Notes: generated by a model not told the origin, from the sequence alone. A DNA stretch of 64,000 nucleotides from Epiperipatus broadwayi (GCA_028023455.1 JAQFVV010012424.1:1036001-1100000), one strand, 5' to 3'; shown: positions 1 to 12,350, numbered from the stretch's first letter. Numbers and translations: made by a program.

Positions 1-886
1 AGAATAATATAAAAAAAATTAAAGTCTCTAGGCTGGTTGCAAAAATTTTCTATATGGGCTGTGTTTTGGATAGTTCGGATGTAAATTTTCAAAAAAAAAA
101 GTCTGGAATAAAAATTCCCTCTTTTCTGAAACTCCAGAATCACTCAATATAAACAAATGACTTGGAATAAAATTAGTTTTTATCAATATCATCAATGAAA
201 ACTTAGATTAGAAAAAATATCATAAACATTTATAGCAGTTAACTGCTTTAATTAACAAAGACCTGTAAAGATCCTTATCTTTGACAGACAATTTCTAATT
301 AAAGTATAAATATTTACTCAAAACACTTTTTTTCATATATTATTAAAAAATATGAACAAAGCAGATTCAAAACTGATATTCTCAAAAAATATGTGATTAT
401 AATAAAATACTGTTATTGCTTTTTAAAAAAGATTTCAATATTTTAACAGATAATTTTTATGAATCTTGACAGAAAATGGAATACAAAAGGAAGAAATTAA
501 ATACGAAAAAATGCAAAATGTCAAAAATTAATGATTATTGACATCTATTAAATACTTTCGTTAATGCTAAATTACAATAAAATATATAAAATAAATGGAT
601 TATTTAACACAAATATAAACACAAATCTAAATGTATAAACACATCACAATTTGAGTAATTAATAATCATAGTTCCAGATGAACTGAATGATGTAGTAATT
701 AATGTTTTAGCTTGGCATATTTATGATCTGCAGTTCAAGATCTGAATAGAGCCAAAAAATTTTCAGGTATTGTAGCAAATAAATTTTCAGGTAAGCTCAG
801 GATTTTTCAATTAGCTGACCCATAATCATTAAATCTAACAACACCAACAAATTGCTATTTAATTATTGACTCCAAATGTTTTAACA
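1..886. other. AT-rich DNA without recognisable feature
   Basis: I see no long open frame, RNA gene or repeat that pairs with another part of the window. The sequence is dominated by A and T runs. Confidence 0.5.
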
Positions 887-888
887 TA

Positions 889-1604
889 CAGGAATGCCTT
901 GATTAGTACAATTTTATTATAGTACGATATTAAAACAATAGAACAATAATCCACTAAAAATTGTGTTATTCATCGTTTTCAGCTTTTAAAAAATTATAAT
1001 CACTACTTTTATAAACAACTAAATAACCATGAGTGTGAAAAGAAAAAGTTCTTCTGGAAATAATACATGTAAGTGGTTAACATTAGAACAAAAACTTGAT
1101 ATAATAAAGCTTCACGAAGAAGGTGCTTCCTTTGCCAAAAGGCTGTGAAAAAGAAATGAACAAATTATCAAAAAAAAAAAGAGATCAATATAAATCGCAT
1201 GATATAGCTACAGAATCTTATTTATCTAAATCAATAACTAAAAACAGAAGCTGCCTAATGGTAAATATGGAATGGCTGCTATTGATATGGGTTGAGATTT
1301 AAATAAAAAAAGAATTCCTCTAAGTCAAATGGAAATTCAAGCCAAAGCGCTTAGTCTCTGCAATGACTTGAAAGAAAACCAAAAAACAGAAATGTCATTT
1401 TATTATTTATTCATATTATTTTATTATTTATTTTAAACATGGAAATCAGCATTAATATATTGATAATTAAAAAAAGTGCTGACAAAAAAATTTATTGGAA
1501 CCAATTACCATTTTCCCTATAACTTTTATTCCTCGATTAGTACAGTTTCAAACAGTGTGGGATATTGCCAGAACCAATTAACAGCACTAATCGAGGCATT
1601 TCTA
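889..1604 (+). mobile_element. Deleted pogo/Tigger-type DNA transposon
   Basis: The left end reads CAGGAATGCCTTGATTAGTA. The right end, read on the other strand, gives TAGAAATGCCTCGATTAGTG, so the two form terminal inverted repeats of about 20 bp. Each end is bordered by TA (887-888 and 1605-1606), the expected target duplication of the Tc1/mariner/pogo superfamily. At 716 bp the element is far shorter than an autonomous pogo (normally over 2 kb), so most of the transposase is deleted. A further internal copy of the CTCGATTAGTAC end motif near 1532 suggests a complex internal rearrangement. Confidence 0.75.
1029..1400 (+). pseudogene. pogo/Tigger transposase relic (CENP-B-like N terminus)
   Basis: An ATG opens a frame beginning MSVKRKSSSGNN, followed by LTLEQKLDIIKLHEEGAS. 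This is the first helix region of the CENP-B/Tigger helix-turn-helix that binds transposon ends. The frame meets TGA after 39 codons. A second stretch in another frame (about 1293-1400) reads DLNKKRIPLSQMEIQAKALS, which matches the later part of the DNA-binding domain where KGIP-like and ALSL-like motifs occur in the family. The DDE catalytic domain is absent. Position inside matching terminal repeats supports the assignment. The gene is dead. Confidence 0.75.
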
Positions 1605-2175
1605 TATTCTTTTTTTAAAACAAACTAGAAAAGATAAGAATGGACACTAGAACATGTAGATTGAACAATGGATGGAGATAAAGGTTATTAACTTCTGATA
1701 TTTTTCTATTTGCTTTTAAAACTTTGAACAGTCAATTAGAAAACAAAAATATTAGACCTAATAGAAGGGGCATTTAATAGATCTTTTTGATTCACCTTTT
1801 GTGGTATCACCAAACAGATGTGCAAAAATATGTAATTATCAAAAAAAAAAACCCTATTATATATATTTAGAATAATCCAAGAGGTATTAGATAGATCCTC
1901 TTGATTATCCTTTTTTGGGGAATGTTATCACTAGATAATATACACATTATATAATTTTGTAGTCATTTAAAACACTTTTTGTAATTTGTTTAAAAGGAAA
2001 AACAATGTTGAAAATGCTTTTTAAGTTAAATAACTGGAAGACATTTATTTAAAATTATTTTTTAAAAAAAATCATGTTCAATGACATGTGCTCCATGGAA
2101 ACAATATTTATAATATTTTATAAGTTTTCTTGACTTTTTTTAATTATAAAATTGATAAAATCCAACAGATTATAA
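1605..2175. other. AT-rich DNA with a weak internal duplication
   Basis: Two diverged segments (about 1755-1840 and 1870-1950) share a pattern of AGATC(C)T-CTTGATT followed by TATCACnAnA. They may be an old tandem duplication. Nothing else is supported. Confidence 0.3.
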
Positions 2176-2312
2176 ATTAAATCACTAAAACATCACATGA
2201 TTACTATTTCTTATGCTTACACAAACTGTTAAAACAATGGCAATTCTTTCCATACAGTAGTGCAATTGATTACTATGACTTGCACTAGGTGGCACTATGC
2301 ATAGAGAGAATT
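2176..2312. mobile_element. Fold-back element family F1, truncated copy
   Basis: The left part carries the F1 terminal motif AAACATCACATGATTAC-like (here ACTAAAACATCACATGATTA), followed by CTTACACAAACTGTTAAAAC and CCATACAGTAGTGC. The right part carries the inverted partner (GATTACTATGACTTGCACTA...GGCACTATGCAT). The middle of the element seen in other copies is missing. Confidence 0.6.
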
Positions 2313-2460
2313 GCTGAGATATTCTTGAGTTTGTTTAAGGAGAAGCCACAATACATCACATCACATCACATAAGTGTCTAACAGGTTTCTCTGAACATAG
2401 TTGCTGAGAGATTCCTGACTCCGTATAAGAAGAATTCACAGTGCATCACATCACACAATG
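2313..2460. repeat. Two-unit diverged tandem repeat with CATCACATCA tracts
   Basis: Two units of about 85-90 bp start with TTGCTGAGATATTC and TTGCTGAGAGATTC and each end in a run of (ATCAC) units. They are directly adjacent to the truncated F1 element. Confidence 0.5.
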
Positions 2461-3016
2461 TTATATTATAAATTTAGTTAGTCATTGATCCATACTTAAC
2501 TGCTTCTTCCAGAATATTGCACTGATAACAGTTTTTTGGCATTATTACATCTCTGTCTCATATATGTATTTTTGAATCAAATTTATGAAGTTTTGTTGTT
2601 TGCCAGCAGGGTGATTGTAATTTAAAGATATCGACAACATCCTATATGAAATTTTTCTTTTTTGTGGAAGCAATTATTAAATTAAACCACAAAGTAAAAC
2701 AATATAAAATTATTCCAGTCAAAGCATGATAGTAATTAGAGATTTATAATAGCCTATACAATATTTTGAGCATTGCCCTGAATGAATTATACAATGCAGC
2801 ATATTTACTATTGATATTCAAATATTATTAAAATATTTTTATTAAAATTATCATATACTTGTAAGGTAAATGCAATATTTTGGATTTGCTTTTTTACTTC
2901 ATATTTTTGTAATATACATATATTTTAGAGCCACTATAATTCTAGAATGAGCAAATTTATTGACAAATATTTCAAAATTAACTCCATACTGGCAAGATTG
3001 TTTGGATCTCTGACTT

Positions 3017-3523
3017 CTAAACCATTAAAAAATCATGATTTCTCATGCTTACATAATCTGTTAAAACAGTAGCAACTCTCTCCAAACAATAGTTCAACTT
3101 AATGCATAATAATCAATGGATTCTGGAAATTTTATGCATCAAAATCTGTATCTAGTACCTACTTATCCAATATTCCCACAGTGTATGGTTTTGTCATTAA
3201 GTAGTCTTGTATCTGAGAGCACTGCATAATGAAACTATCTTAGAGCCACTCATAGAAGCAAATAATTTTGGATTATTGTTTTCATTTTAGCTCATAGCTT
3301 TAAAGTTAACTGAAAAAGGTAAAGAGTGGCTACTGGGCATTGCATTAGATCCAAAGATCTAGGTGCAGTGCTCTCAGATCCATGGTAAAGGCCAAAAACT
3401 AGAAACTAGTCTGAGAATATTAGATGAATAGGCACTAGATAAGGGTTTGAAGCACAAACCTTCTAGCAACCATTGATTACTATGGCTTGCACTAAATGGC
3501 ATTATTGTTTGAAGAGATTTGCT
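3017..3523. mobile_element. Fold-back element family F1, long-form copy
   Basis: It starts with TAAACCATTAAAAAATCATG and the F1 sub-terminal GTTAAAACAGTAGCAACTCT. It contains the F1 core marker ATCTGAGAGCACTGC and its inverted partner GATCTAGGTGCAGTG. It ends with the inverted arm AGAAACTAGTCTGAGAATAT...GCACTAGATAAGG. A short non-palindromic stretch (about 3240-3330) lies between the arms, as in the longer copies at 16.4 and 48.7 kb. Confidence 0.65.
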
Positions 3524-4574
3524 GCAATTTTATCGTTGAGTTTTGTATATAAAGAAGCAATAACAAAGATAGAAAGACTAAAATCAGAAATAACATATTT
3601 GAATACAAAAAAAATTACACCTGTATTGGGCTTTTTGATATTAGTTATTATGACACAATAAGTTGGTTATTAGAATGTGAAGAAGTAAGATTTTATTAAA
3701 CTTGATTTTTTTTTTTTAAAAGGAGAACAAAAATCATATGAAATTCAGCTGGTTTTAATGATTTAAATAATTTCCTTCAAGTTCAAAAGAAACTTTCGTT
3801 TAAAACATTTTGATTCACAATAAAAAATAGAATTGCTTCCTGTTTCCCTTCTTATTGCATCCACAGACACTTAACCATCTTTATCGCTGAATGTCTCTCT
3901 TTTTTTGATCAGTATTATTATTAGATAAAAAAAAATTATGCATAGTTAAACGTATTTTTTAATACTAAAACAAAACGTTACCATTATCGCGGCATATTGG
4001 CATAATTAAAGATTAAAAAATCTTTTTGTCTTTATTAATATCTAATATATAAATCTCTCCCAGCACGGATCATTAGTTCGTATGCGAAGTAATTTGAACT
4101 CTAATGGGAAAAATAAAAGGTAATTCTTTTTTAAAAAGTTTTTCAAAACAATTAGGATCACGCTTATTTTTTAAAAATAATTATTAATTTTAATTACGAA
4201 TATTTTAGCATAAAAATGAGATATTCAAAGCGGTTAGAAACTATTGTTTTATTAAAAAGCAATTTAACAAGTCTGATGTAAAAAAAACAACAACTGATGA
4301 TGAGATAATATTTTTAAAACCTAAAACTAATTACAAACAAAATATGTTAAAATTACTTGTGAATAATTGATATTATATGCAAAATAGTTCAAAAATAGTT
4401 ATTTTTTAAGTAATTAAAAAGTTAAATCTGACTATGATAAATTATTAGTACTTTTGATTTAATAATGTGGTTGGCCATTTACTTTTTTGTTTATTACTGC
4501 AGCTGTACTAATAAGTCTTTATTACATTATTGTGACGTAAGCAAAATTATTTAACTACCGTTTGAACAATAGTG
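3524..4574. other. AT-rich DNA without recognisable feature
   Basis: Only short open frames and homopolymer runs are visible. No motif was recognised. Confidence 0.4.
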
Positions 4575-4701
4575 ATAAAGTATCTTTCCACTGTTAAGCG
4601 TTGGTGGCCGAGTGGTTAGCACTGCTGCCCTTACAAGCAGTTGTCCCGGGGTTCGTTTCCCGGCCGACGCTTTGACACATAAAGTATCTTTCCACTATTA
4701 A
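4575..4701 (+). mobile_element. Short tRNA-derived SINE (S1 family) with 23-bp target duplication
   Basis: The tRNA-like body is 4598-4670. The acceptor arms GCGTTGG and CCGACGC pair over 7 bp with one G-T. The A box is TGGCCGAGTGG (4605-4615) and the B box is GGTTCGTTTCC (4650-4660). The anticodon arm GCTGC/GCAGT encloses TAC (valine type), but the loop has eight nucleotides instead of seven, so a working tRNA is unlikely. A short tail TTTGACAC follows. Flanks 4575-4597 and 4679-4701 match at 22 of 23 positions, which is the hallmark of target-primed retroposition. Related copies lie at 40.1, 41.1 and 51.2 kb. Confidence 0.85.
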
Positions 4702-6289
4702 TTGAAGCTTGAACAATAATTATAAAATCTCTCTCTTTCATTAATTATTTATGTATGGATTTAGAAAGCTTAACTATTAATAAGATATATATAAAGAAAC
4801 CCTGTATAGATTCCAACCAGTGATAGATTTATTTAGCCGATCAATTCTTATATTGTAACCATAAATCAGATAGTGATTAACTAAAACAAGTCATAGATGC
4901 TTAAATATGTTTTAAACAGAAAATATAATATTTATCGGATTAATTAAAAAAAAAAAACGATTAAAATTAACATGCTTTCAATTGTAAACTAATCATTTCC
5001 ATGTCAATCCTCCAATTAAAAATACTGTATGAAGTAAGTAGGTGAAAGTTTTTTTTTTAAAAAAAAAAACCCAGAGCAGGGTCTCTTAAAAGAATTTCAG
5101 AAAGTAGGAATTTTGACAAATTTTTAATCCTTGTTTTATCATCTATCTAAAAATATCTGGATAACAATTATGTGACCAATATTGCTTTATTGGCTATTGT
5201 CTGAATACTAAAAAGAAAGCATTAAACCTTAATCAAAAATTGAAAATGATCCTACACAGTTTAGAATAGTTATAAAGTAGCCCACATGTGAATGAGACAA
5301 TCCTGCATTAAGAATCACCTGCCAATTCTACACTTGAACATCTTATAACTTCATGAAGGAACTAAGTCTTCGCATGATTTGACATGTTTTCCTTCACAAT
5401 TAGCCTGCATTGCCATTTTCTAGTCGAGATTAAAAAGTAATGTTATTTAAGACCCATTTATACATTTGATTTATATCAAGGATACCATGTCATTTCAATC
5501 CTTTAATGGTATTTATTTTTATTACCTTAATAAACACATTTACCACACTGAATGAACTAATTAACTCATAATTAATTTACATTAGAATATCTCCAAAACA
5601 TTTTAATCTCAAATTTGAATATAATATTTTAACTACAGACAACATATTTCTTTCACATGCAGATTTAAGTAATAGTTGTTTCCCAAATATTATAGCTTTT
5701 ATTTATAGTGATTGGGAAGGAAGAAAAAGAAAAGAGAAAGAAAAAAAACAATGTTCTCCTGAAGGTTTGTGATGATGGTGTTTTAGTTGTATTTATATAT
5801 TGGATTATTTCCATCATGATTGACTTTTAAAATCAATTTTATAGCTTTTCTGATTTTAATTCTATATATATTTCCAAAAAATACCTAGATTTCCCATCAA
5901 ATTTACTACACAAAAAAGGGCAACTTATTTCATTAAGTCTCTTTTCAGAAGACAAATTTGAAATGCCATAAAATAGGGTTCTTTTTTAAAAAACAAAAAA
6001 CAAACTACACATCTATTTACATGCCTATAATAAACTTAAATAAACTAACCATTTTCTCTTTCTTCCCCTTCATTACACTGGTTATAATTTTATTTTATAT
6101 AATACATTTTTTAACATACTACAGAGTGTTTCAGGGACTTTTTTAAATCTATAAACTTATGAAATTTACAAATCAGCTTGATATATTATTTTATTAAGCT
6201 GTCTTTAATAATTTGGTCACAATGAAGTCTTATAATGTGAATGATACTAATTGCAATCAATTCACATCATTATAATATATTTATATGTA
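4702..6289. other. AT-rich DNA without recognisable feature
   Basis: No coding or repeat feature is supported. The 62-codon frame at 5958 has hydrophobic, low-complexity composition and no recognisable motif. Confidence 0.4.
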
Positions 6290-7620
6290 AGGCTAGTTGT
6301 CATTAACTGGTTTATTAAATAAATAAATACTCTCAAACCAAAGAATAAAATAATATTTTTTTAAAATTTTGTTTTTATGTCATTTTCTTATACAGATGGC
6401 TATCTGAAATACTTTGGCCAGAAATAAGGAATTTTGATTAGTCATTATTTACTTTAAAGATATTTTTAATTGCATTATATTAACAATTGCCATGTATGAG
6501 ATTAATCTCAATTTAAACATTGCTAATAATGATTCAAATTAATGCTTTCTGGCTAAAGTATTTCAGACAGAGCTCTATATAAGAAAATGAGATAAAGAGA
6601 GGAGATAGCCTGATCTTTTTCTATAAAAAAAATTGATACTGGTTTAGCATGCATTCTCCACTATTTTGGTTTTTAAGGGGAACCTCAAACTCACCATTGA
6701 TATAACCAAGCAATAAAAAGTCAAATTACCATAGGAGTCACAATAGGTAGTGTTCCAATTATTCTGACCATTTGTTAAAAAAATCACATTTTCCAACAAT
6801 GCTTGATCAAATTATGTAACTAAAAGATCAAATTACAGACAAATGTGTTATTATTTAAAATACAGTGATCAAAAGATCAAATTATGACAACAACCACATG
6901 ATAAAAAATTAAAAAGTGAATAGGTAAATCAATCTCATCTAGGAATCAAAATATTAAGGGATATTATAAATTAGAATATGACCAAAAATAAAATCCTGTT
7001 ATCATAATCACATGACCAAAATGTCAAATTATTATGGCAATCAAATATGAAAAAATGACCACAAAATGTTAGCATAATTATGTGATGAAAACAAAAAAAC
7101 AATAGCAAAACTCAAAATTTCAGAAACAACTTTTAGCAAAAAATAAATATATCAATTTGGGGGAGGGGGAATCCAATGGCTTAATCATGTGACAAAAAAT
7201 CGAATTATTATGACTATCAAATATGAAAAAATGAGCACAAAATGTAATTACATGAACAAAACAAAAAACAAATACATCAATGAAAAAAATTCACCAGCAA
7301 AAAAATTACTAGACTAAACTTACGAAATGAATAAAACATTCTTATGACTGTAGAATAAAATTTGATCAAAAATATTTATTATATGGTGATCATTTCAAAT
7401 AGTTTAAGAAATATTTGAGCAAAAAAAAAAACAAAACACAAATTACTATTATCACATTCATTAATAAATAGATATGTTGACCATAATCCTCACATATTAA
7501 AATATGGATATCTTGTTAAATATAAAAACAAAATAACTTTTAAGCAAAAAAAAAAAGAACATTTCAAAGACAGTGCTTTAAAAAATATTTACTTTCAAAA
7601 TTAAAACTTTATTTACACAT
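6290..7620 (+). repeat. Left arm of giant inverted repeat
   Basis: The arm pairs with 11195-12350 on the opposite strand. Diagnostic matches are ACTGGTTTATTAAATAAATA at the outer edge, GCATTCTCCACTATTTTGGT, CAATTATTCTGACCATTTGT, and near the inner edge CTCACATATTAAAATAT. The arm is interrupted by a MITE at 6378-6597 that the right arm lacks. It is itself built of degenerate repeats containing ATCAAATTAT and CAAATATGAAAAAATGA (compare 6997-7080 with 7180-7260). Confidence 0.75.
6378..6597. mobile_element. MITE with terminal inverted repeats of about 75 bp
   Basis: The left arm contains TCATTTTCTTATACAGATGG and CTGAAATACTTTGGCCAGAA. The reverse complement of the right arm contains TCATTTTCTTATATAGAGCT and CTGAAATACTTTAGCCAGAA. 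The arms flank about 65 bp of unpaired sequence. It sits inside the left giant-repeat arm and is absent from the right arm, so it inserted after the giant repeat formed. Confidence 0.75.
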
Positions 7621-8039
7621 TAGAGTGGATACAAAAGCATTCAATGATAGGATAAAATTATGTATACATATAAATGTGTTATGCAAGCCATGTATATAGA
7701 AATATCAAAGTTGTATTAAATCAGTAATTTAGTCTTAAAAGCAGCATAAGAAACTCATGATGGTTAATTAATGCAAGTATGAAAGAAACATAAATAAATA
7801 TAAATAAAATCAAAGATTATATTAATGCCTTAAGGCAGTGTGTCATGAGCTTAATTAGTTAGGAATATAATGTAATTCAAACCTATGTATAAGGTTTGGA
7901 AATTCTATTGATTAATGATTATCCTGGCCCAAAGAGTAACAAGGACTATAACAATATTTACAAGTTGATATAGGTAAGTTAATTGTCTAATATGTATGAA
8001 AGATCTTCATAGTTAAACCTAGATTATTCTTAAGTGAAA

Positions 8040-9801
8040 GATGGGATATATTATTTGTTCAGTGGATGGGAGAAAGTTCAAGTTTTAGGCCTAAGAAAAC
8101 CATGAATTAGAACCCTAACCTCATCTGGCTCCAGGTTTGGTCAATTAGCCAAGTCTGACAAGTTTGTTTATCCTCATCTTTTATCTTGTAGAGGGATTTG
8201 AAAAATCGATTAATCATTGAGTCATCACAGCCATGATCAAATATCATGCTACATCTGGCAGTCCAAATTGAAAAGTTAATAAAAGTGGCCAGTCTTATTG
8301 TTCCAAATTGACCCTTTTTAATTGCTGCATTAAGAGAAATGTTAGCTGGGTCATTGCCATTTATCCGGTCTAATGCTATATTACGGAGATAAGTGCATGA
8401 ATCACATTGATCCAGAATGTGGCCAATTGACTCCTCCTGTTTGTTACATAGGGGACAAAGGTGGTTGATGTTGTAACCTCTTTGGTAGTGGAGAAAGGCC
8501 CCAGTGGGGAGTGCTCCAAGGATGATCTTTATTAAAAAATCAACAAATTTTGGACTCAGTTTGATAAAATTTGTTAATTTGGAAAATTGAGCGATTCCTA
8601 TAGGAAGTATATTAACAGATTTAGTTTTCCCGGGAAACATTAATCGATAAACTTCCCAATATGATAATCCTCTGAAAAAAGAACCCGATGACTGGAAGTT
8701 TTGAAAAATCACTGCAACTTGCTTTTGTAGCCAAATGCTTCTAAATCTTGGCGGAGGTCGATCGGTAGGCTCTATCTTTTCCTTGGGGAAGGGGCACTCC
8801 ATATCGGGATTATCCTTAAAAATCTTGAATAGTATATTATGAGTTCATTGGAGGTAAAAAATCTTCAGCGAGTGAAGGCTAAGGCCATTAAGAAGTTTGG
8901 GTTTTTGTAATATGTTGAAGCTGATGATGGGAGTCCTGCCTCCCCAGCAAAGTTTTCTGCATAAGGTTTCAATTTTTTGGATAAACTTGCACTTGGGGGA
9001 AAATCCTACTAGATAATATGTTATTTTAGGCAATACTATAGCATTAAGTAGTGCTACTTTCCCCAATAAGGACAGGTAGACCTTAGATAGTGAAGTTACT
9101 GTAGAATTGACCTTAGCTAATAAGAAAGCTTGGAGTTCTCATAATGGATGGGGGGAGGCTAAGGGAAAGCTGAGAAATTTCTGAGGGGGGGGGCTTCAAA
9201 TCCGCCTGGTATTTGCTTGCCTGAAAGAATTGACCATATGGCCGATTTTGTTCTGTTTACTTTGATACCAGATTTGTGAGAAAATTGGTCCAGGAGTTTC
9301 TCAAGCCTAGTAAACTCATCGAGATGAGAGGAACATCACCATGTCATCCATATAGGAAATGGGGTGAATGTTCTCCCTCAGCATAGGGATGGCTATCCCA
9401 AGAAAGACAGCCTCCATGCTTAGCAGTAATGGGTTCAGATAGGCTGTGAAGAGAAGAGTACTTAGTGATGAGCCCATCGAGAGAGAGAAATACCTCCCAA
9501 TTGTGAAGTAGGTTCTTTATCATATGGAGATATGTTGAAGGCACTTGGAGTTCCTCCAGCACACTAAGCAATACTTTGACCCTAATGCAGTCAAAGGCCC
9601 CAGAAAAGTCGATTTGAACTGCAATCTGTCGGGACATTCTTTTCCCATGAACATGATCTATGAGAAGGCGAAAGGGGTTGACAGCATCGACACTTGAGCT
9701 CCCCTTCTTGGCAAATTAGTATGAGGACAATTGATTTATGATGTTGTCTTGGATATCCTCTTTAATTAGGCCTTCAATTGTTTTTACTAGTAAGGGCAAC
9801 A
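8040..9801 (-). pseudogene. 5'-truncated LINE, reverse transcriptase and C-terminal zinc knuckle relic
   Basis: Reading the minus strand from 9801, the pieces in order are ISMLPLLVKTIEGLIKEDIQ and FAKKGSSSVDAV (RT fingers region). The RT motif A region IAVQIDFSGAFDCIRVKVLL follows at about 9637-9560, and the catalytic box ISYMDD is at 9343-9354. Next come VYLSLLGKVALLNAIVLPKI in the thumb region and a C-terminal C-x2-C-H-C knuckle LCPLCNKQEESIGHILDQC (about 8460-8400). The final stop is near 8107. Several frameshifts and stops (for example YMDD lies in a different frame from motif A) make it non-functional. The 5' end stops abruptly inside the RT and abuts a GATA array, consistent with 5' truncation. 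It is related along its length to the LINE at 17.75-23.83 kb. Confidence 0.85.
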
Positions 9802-10930
9802 TCGAGATAGATAGATGGTTGGATGAACAGATGGATAAATGGATAGATATATGGATGGGAGGATAGATGGAATAACAAGAGATAGATGGTTGGATAGATA
9901 GATAGGCAGACAGATAAATAGGTAATTTAAGTCATTGGTAGATAGATAAAAAGATACACAAACAAATAAGCATATAGAAAGACTACTAAATGAGATATAT
10001 ATGAATATCTCAATAAGCAGATAAAAAGACATTTAAAATATCAATACTAATCTTATGGATACTCAGATCAATGAAACCTTATGTATTATTTCTGATACTC
10101 TAAAATTAACACCAATATAATGGTTACCTGTATTCTCAAATATCCATCCAACTATTTTCAGACATAGATTGACAACAACTGTCAGTGAATTCAACAAGCT
10201 TGTTGAACTATCAAAATTCCTTATAACCAGATCCCCAAAATTCCTTATAACCAGATCCCCAAACTTCAGGCAAAAATCAAGGCAGTCTTTCTGGGTTTTT
10301 TGGTCACTGACCAGATAATTAAAGGTATAGTTGGATGCAATAATAAATGAATAGCTAGAAATAAATAAATAAATATATAGGTAGATAGAAAACCAGAGAG
10401 ATAAATGGATGGATGTACTCATAGATGTATGTATGTATGTATGGATAGATAAATGGATGGATGGCCAGAAAATAGATTGGTGGATTGATAGATGCCTAGA
10501 TGGATATGGATGGATATAAAGATGGAAGCATACATATTTGGATGGAATATATTGATGGATAAATAGATAGACGGGTAAACAGACAGATAAATATATAGAT
10601 AGTGAATAGGTGATTGGCTAGATAGTTAAATGGATGCCTGGATGCATAAATAATTATAGAAAACCAGAGGGTACCACAATAAACAGAAAAAGAGTCAGGT
10701 GAATAAAAAGCAGTTTATTAGAAAAAGAAATAGACTAATTAAATAATAAATAGATTGAAAGATAAATAGAATATAAATAAATAAGACAGATGTATAGATA
10801 AACATATAGAGGGACAGATAGATAGATAAACAGAGAGACAGTAAATTAATAAGCAGATAGAGGGAGAAATAAAAGAGAGATAAATGATTATCTCGATGGA
10901 ATAGAGAGACAAGTAAAATATGAATCGAAA
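9802..10930. repeat. Degenerate GATA/GGAT tetranucleotide arrays
   Basis: Blocks of imperfect GATA, GGAT and GATG units occupy about 9802-9960, 10330-10650 and 10720-10930. The interrupting segment holds a perfect direct duplication of about 28 bp containing AATTCCTTATAACCAGATCC (10211-10262). Open frames across these blocks are low-complexity translations of the arrays. Confidence 0.8.
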
Positions 10931-11194
10931 GATAATTTTGGGGTTAATAGTTAGCTAATATTTGTACAAATTCGTGGGTCAAATGAATATTCTCCTCCTC
11001 CCTTCCGCTTAAATTTTTTTTCCCATCACCACTTTAAAAAAAGTTTGACCAATCAGTGTGTCAAAACTGAATCCCTGGACATAATCATGCAGTTCCATTA
11101 GCTTCATTTTATTACTTTACTTTCACACATGATTAGATATAAAAAATAACTTTGCAAAGTTTAGATAATATAATATATTTTTATCATTTTACTT

Positions 11195-12350
11195 TTGATT
11201 CGTAATTTATGTTTCGATAATAATAATAACGTTTTTTTTTCTTAAATATTTATTAAAGTATTGTCTTTGAAATATTCCTTTTTTTGATTAAAAATTATTT
11301 TGATTTTATAATTAACAAAATATCCTTAATATTTTAATATGTGAGAATTACGGATAACGCATCTATTTATAAAAAAGTCTGAGTTCAAACCCCTTATATA
11401 TTACAGATTTAAGTGCAGGTATGAAAAAAACCTGTACTGTAAAAAAAATTCATATTTCAAAATAAATGATAATAGTAATTTTTTTTTTTTTCTGAAATAT
11501 TTCCTAAATTATTCGAAATGATCATCATACAATAAATATTTTTGATCAAATTCTATTCTACAGCCATAAACACCCATGTTTTATTCATTTCATTAGTGTA
11601 TTAATTTTTTATACTGATATATTTGCCTTTTTTTTGTTTTGTTTTGATCATTTAATTCCACTTTGTGATCATTCTTTTTTTATATTTGATTGATGTAATA
11701 ATTTGATCTTTTTGTCACGTAATTACAAAAGTCTCCCTATCCCCATTGATATATTTGTTTTTTGCTAAAAGTTGTTACTGAAATTTTGACTTTTGCTACT
11801 TTTTTACACTAGCATTTTATGGTCATTTTTTCATATTTGATTATCATAATAATTTGACATTTTGGTTACATGATTGAGGTGGCAGGATTTTTTTGGCCAT
11901 ATTCTAATTTCTAATATCTGTGATATTTTGATTTCTAGATGAGTTTGATTTTTTTTTTTTGATTGTATTTATTTTTTAATTTTTCAACAATGTGGTTATG
12001 GCCATAATTTGAACACCGTATTTTAGATAGTAGCACATTTGGCTGTAATTTTATGTTTTGGTCATGTGATTTGATTAAGCATAGTCATACACAATTTGCA
12101 CATTTATTTTTTAATTATTGTGAGTTTTAAACAAATGGTCAAAATAATTGGAGTACTGCTTATTGCGAACCCCTGTGGTGGTTCAAAATTTTTTATTGCT
12201 TGATTATGTCAGCAGTGAGCTTGGGATTCCCCTTAGAAACTAAAATGGTGGAGAATGCATACTAAACAAGTACCAAAAAATTATCTTATGCTTTGGCTTG
12301 AAAGTATTTTATTTATTTAATAAGCCAGTTAAATGAGAAATAATCTTGAA
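11195..12350 (-). repeat. Right arm of giant inverted repeat
   Basis: This is the reverse-complement partner of 6290-7620, ending at the outer edge with CAAGCCAAAGCATAAGATAA and AACTGGCTTATTAAATAAAT when read on the minus strand. It lacks the 6378-6597 MITE but contains its own insertion, the SINE fragment at 11371-11460, which the left arm lacks. Arm similarity is interrupted by many small indels, so the structure is old. Confidence 0.75.
11371..11460 (+). mobile_element. 3' fragment of the hammerhead-SINE family (H1)
   Basis: It contains AAGTCTGAGTTCAAACCCC with a Pol III B-box-like GTTCAAACC (11383-11391), then TATATATTACA and a tail hairpin GCAGGT...ACCTGTAC. The same order occurs at 41590-41655 and, in part, at 61858-61880. 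The 5' ribozyme portion is missing, consistent with 5' truncation on retroposition. Confidence 0.6.

Noticed and set aside
4598-4670. Functional tRNA-Val gene
   Set aside because: The 8-nt anticodon loop, 23-bp target duplication and related dispersed copies point to a SINE.
9787-10422. Minus-strand frames rich in Tyr, Leu, Ser and Ile
   Set aside because: They derive from the degenerate GATA/GGAT arrays.
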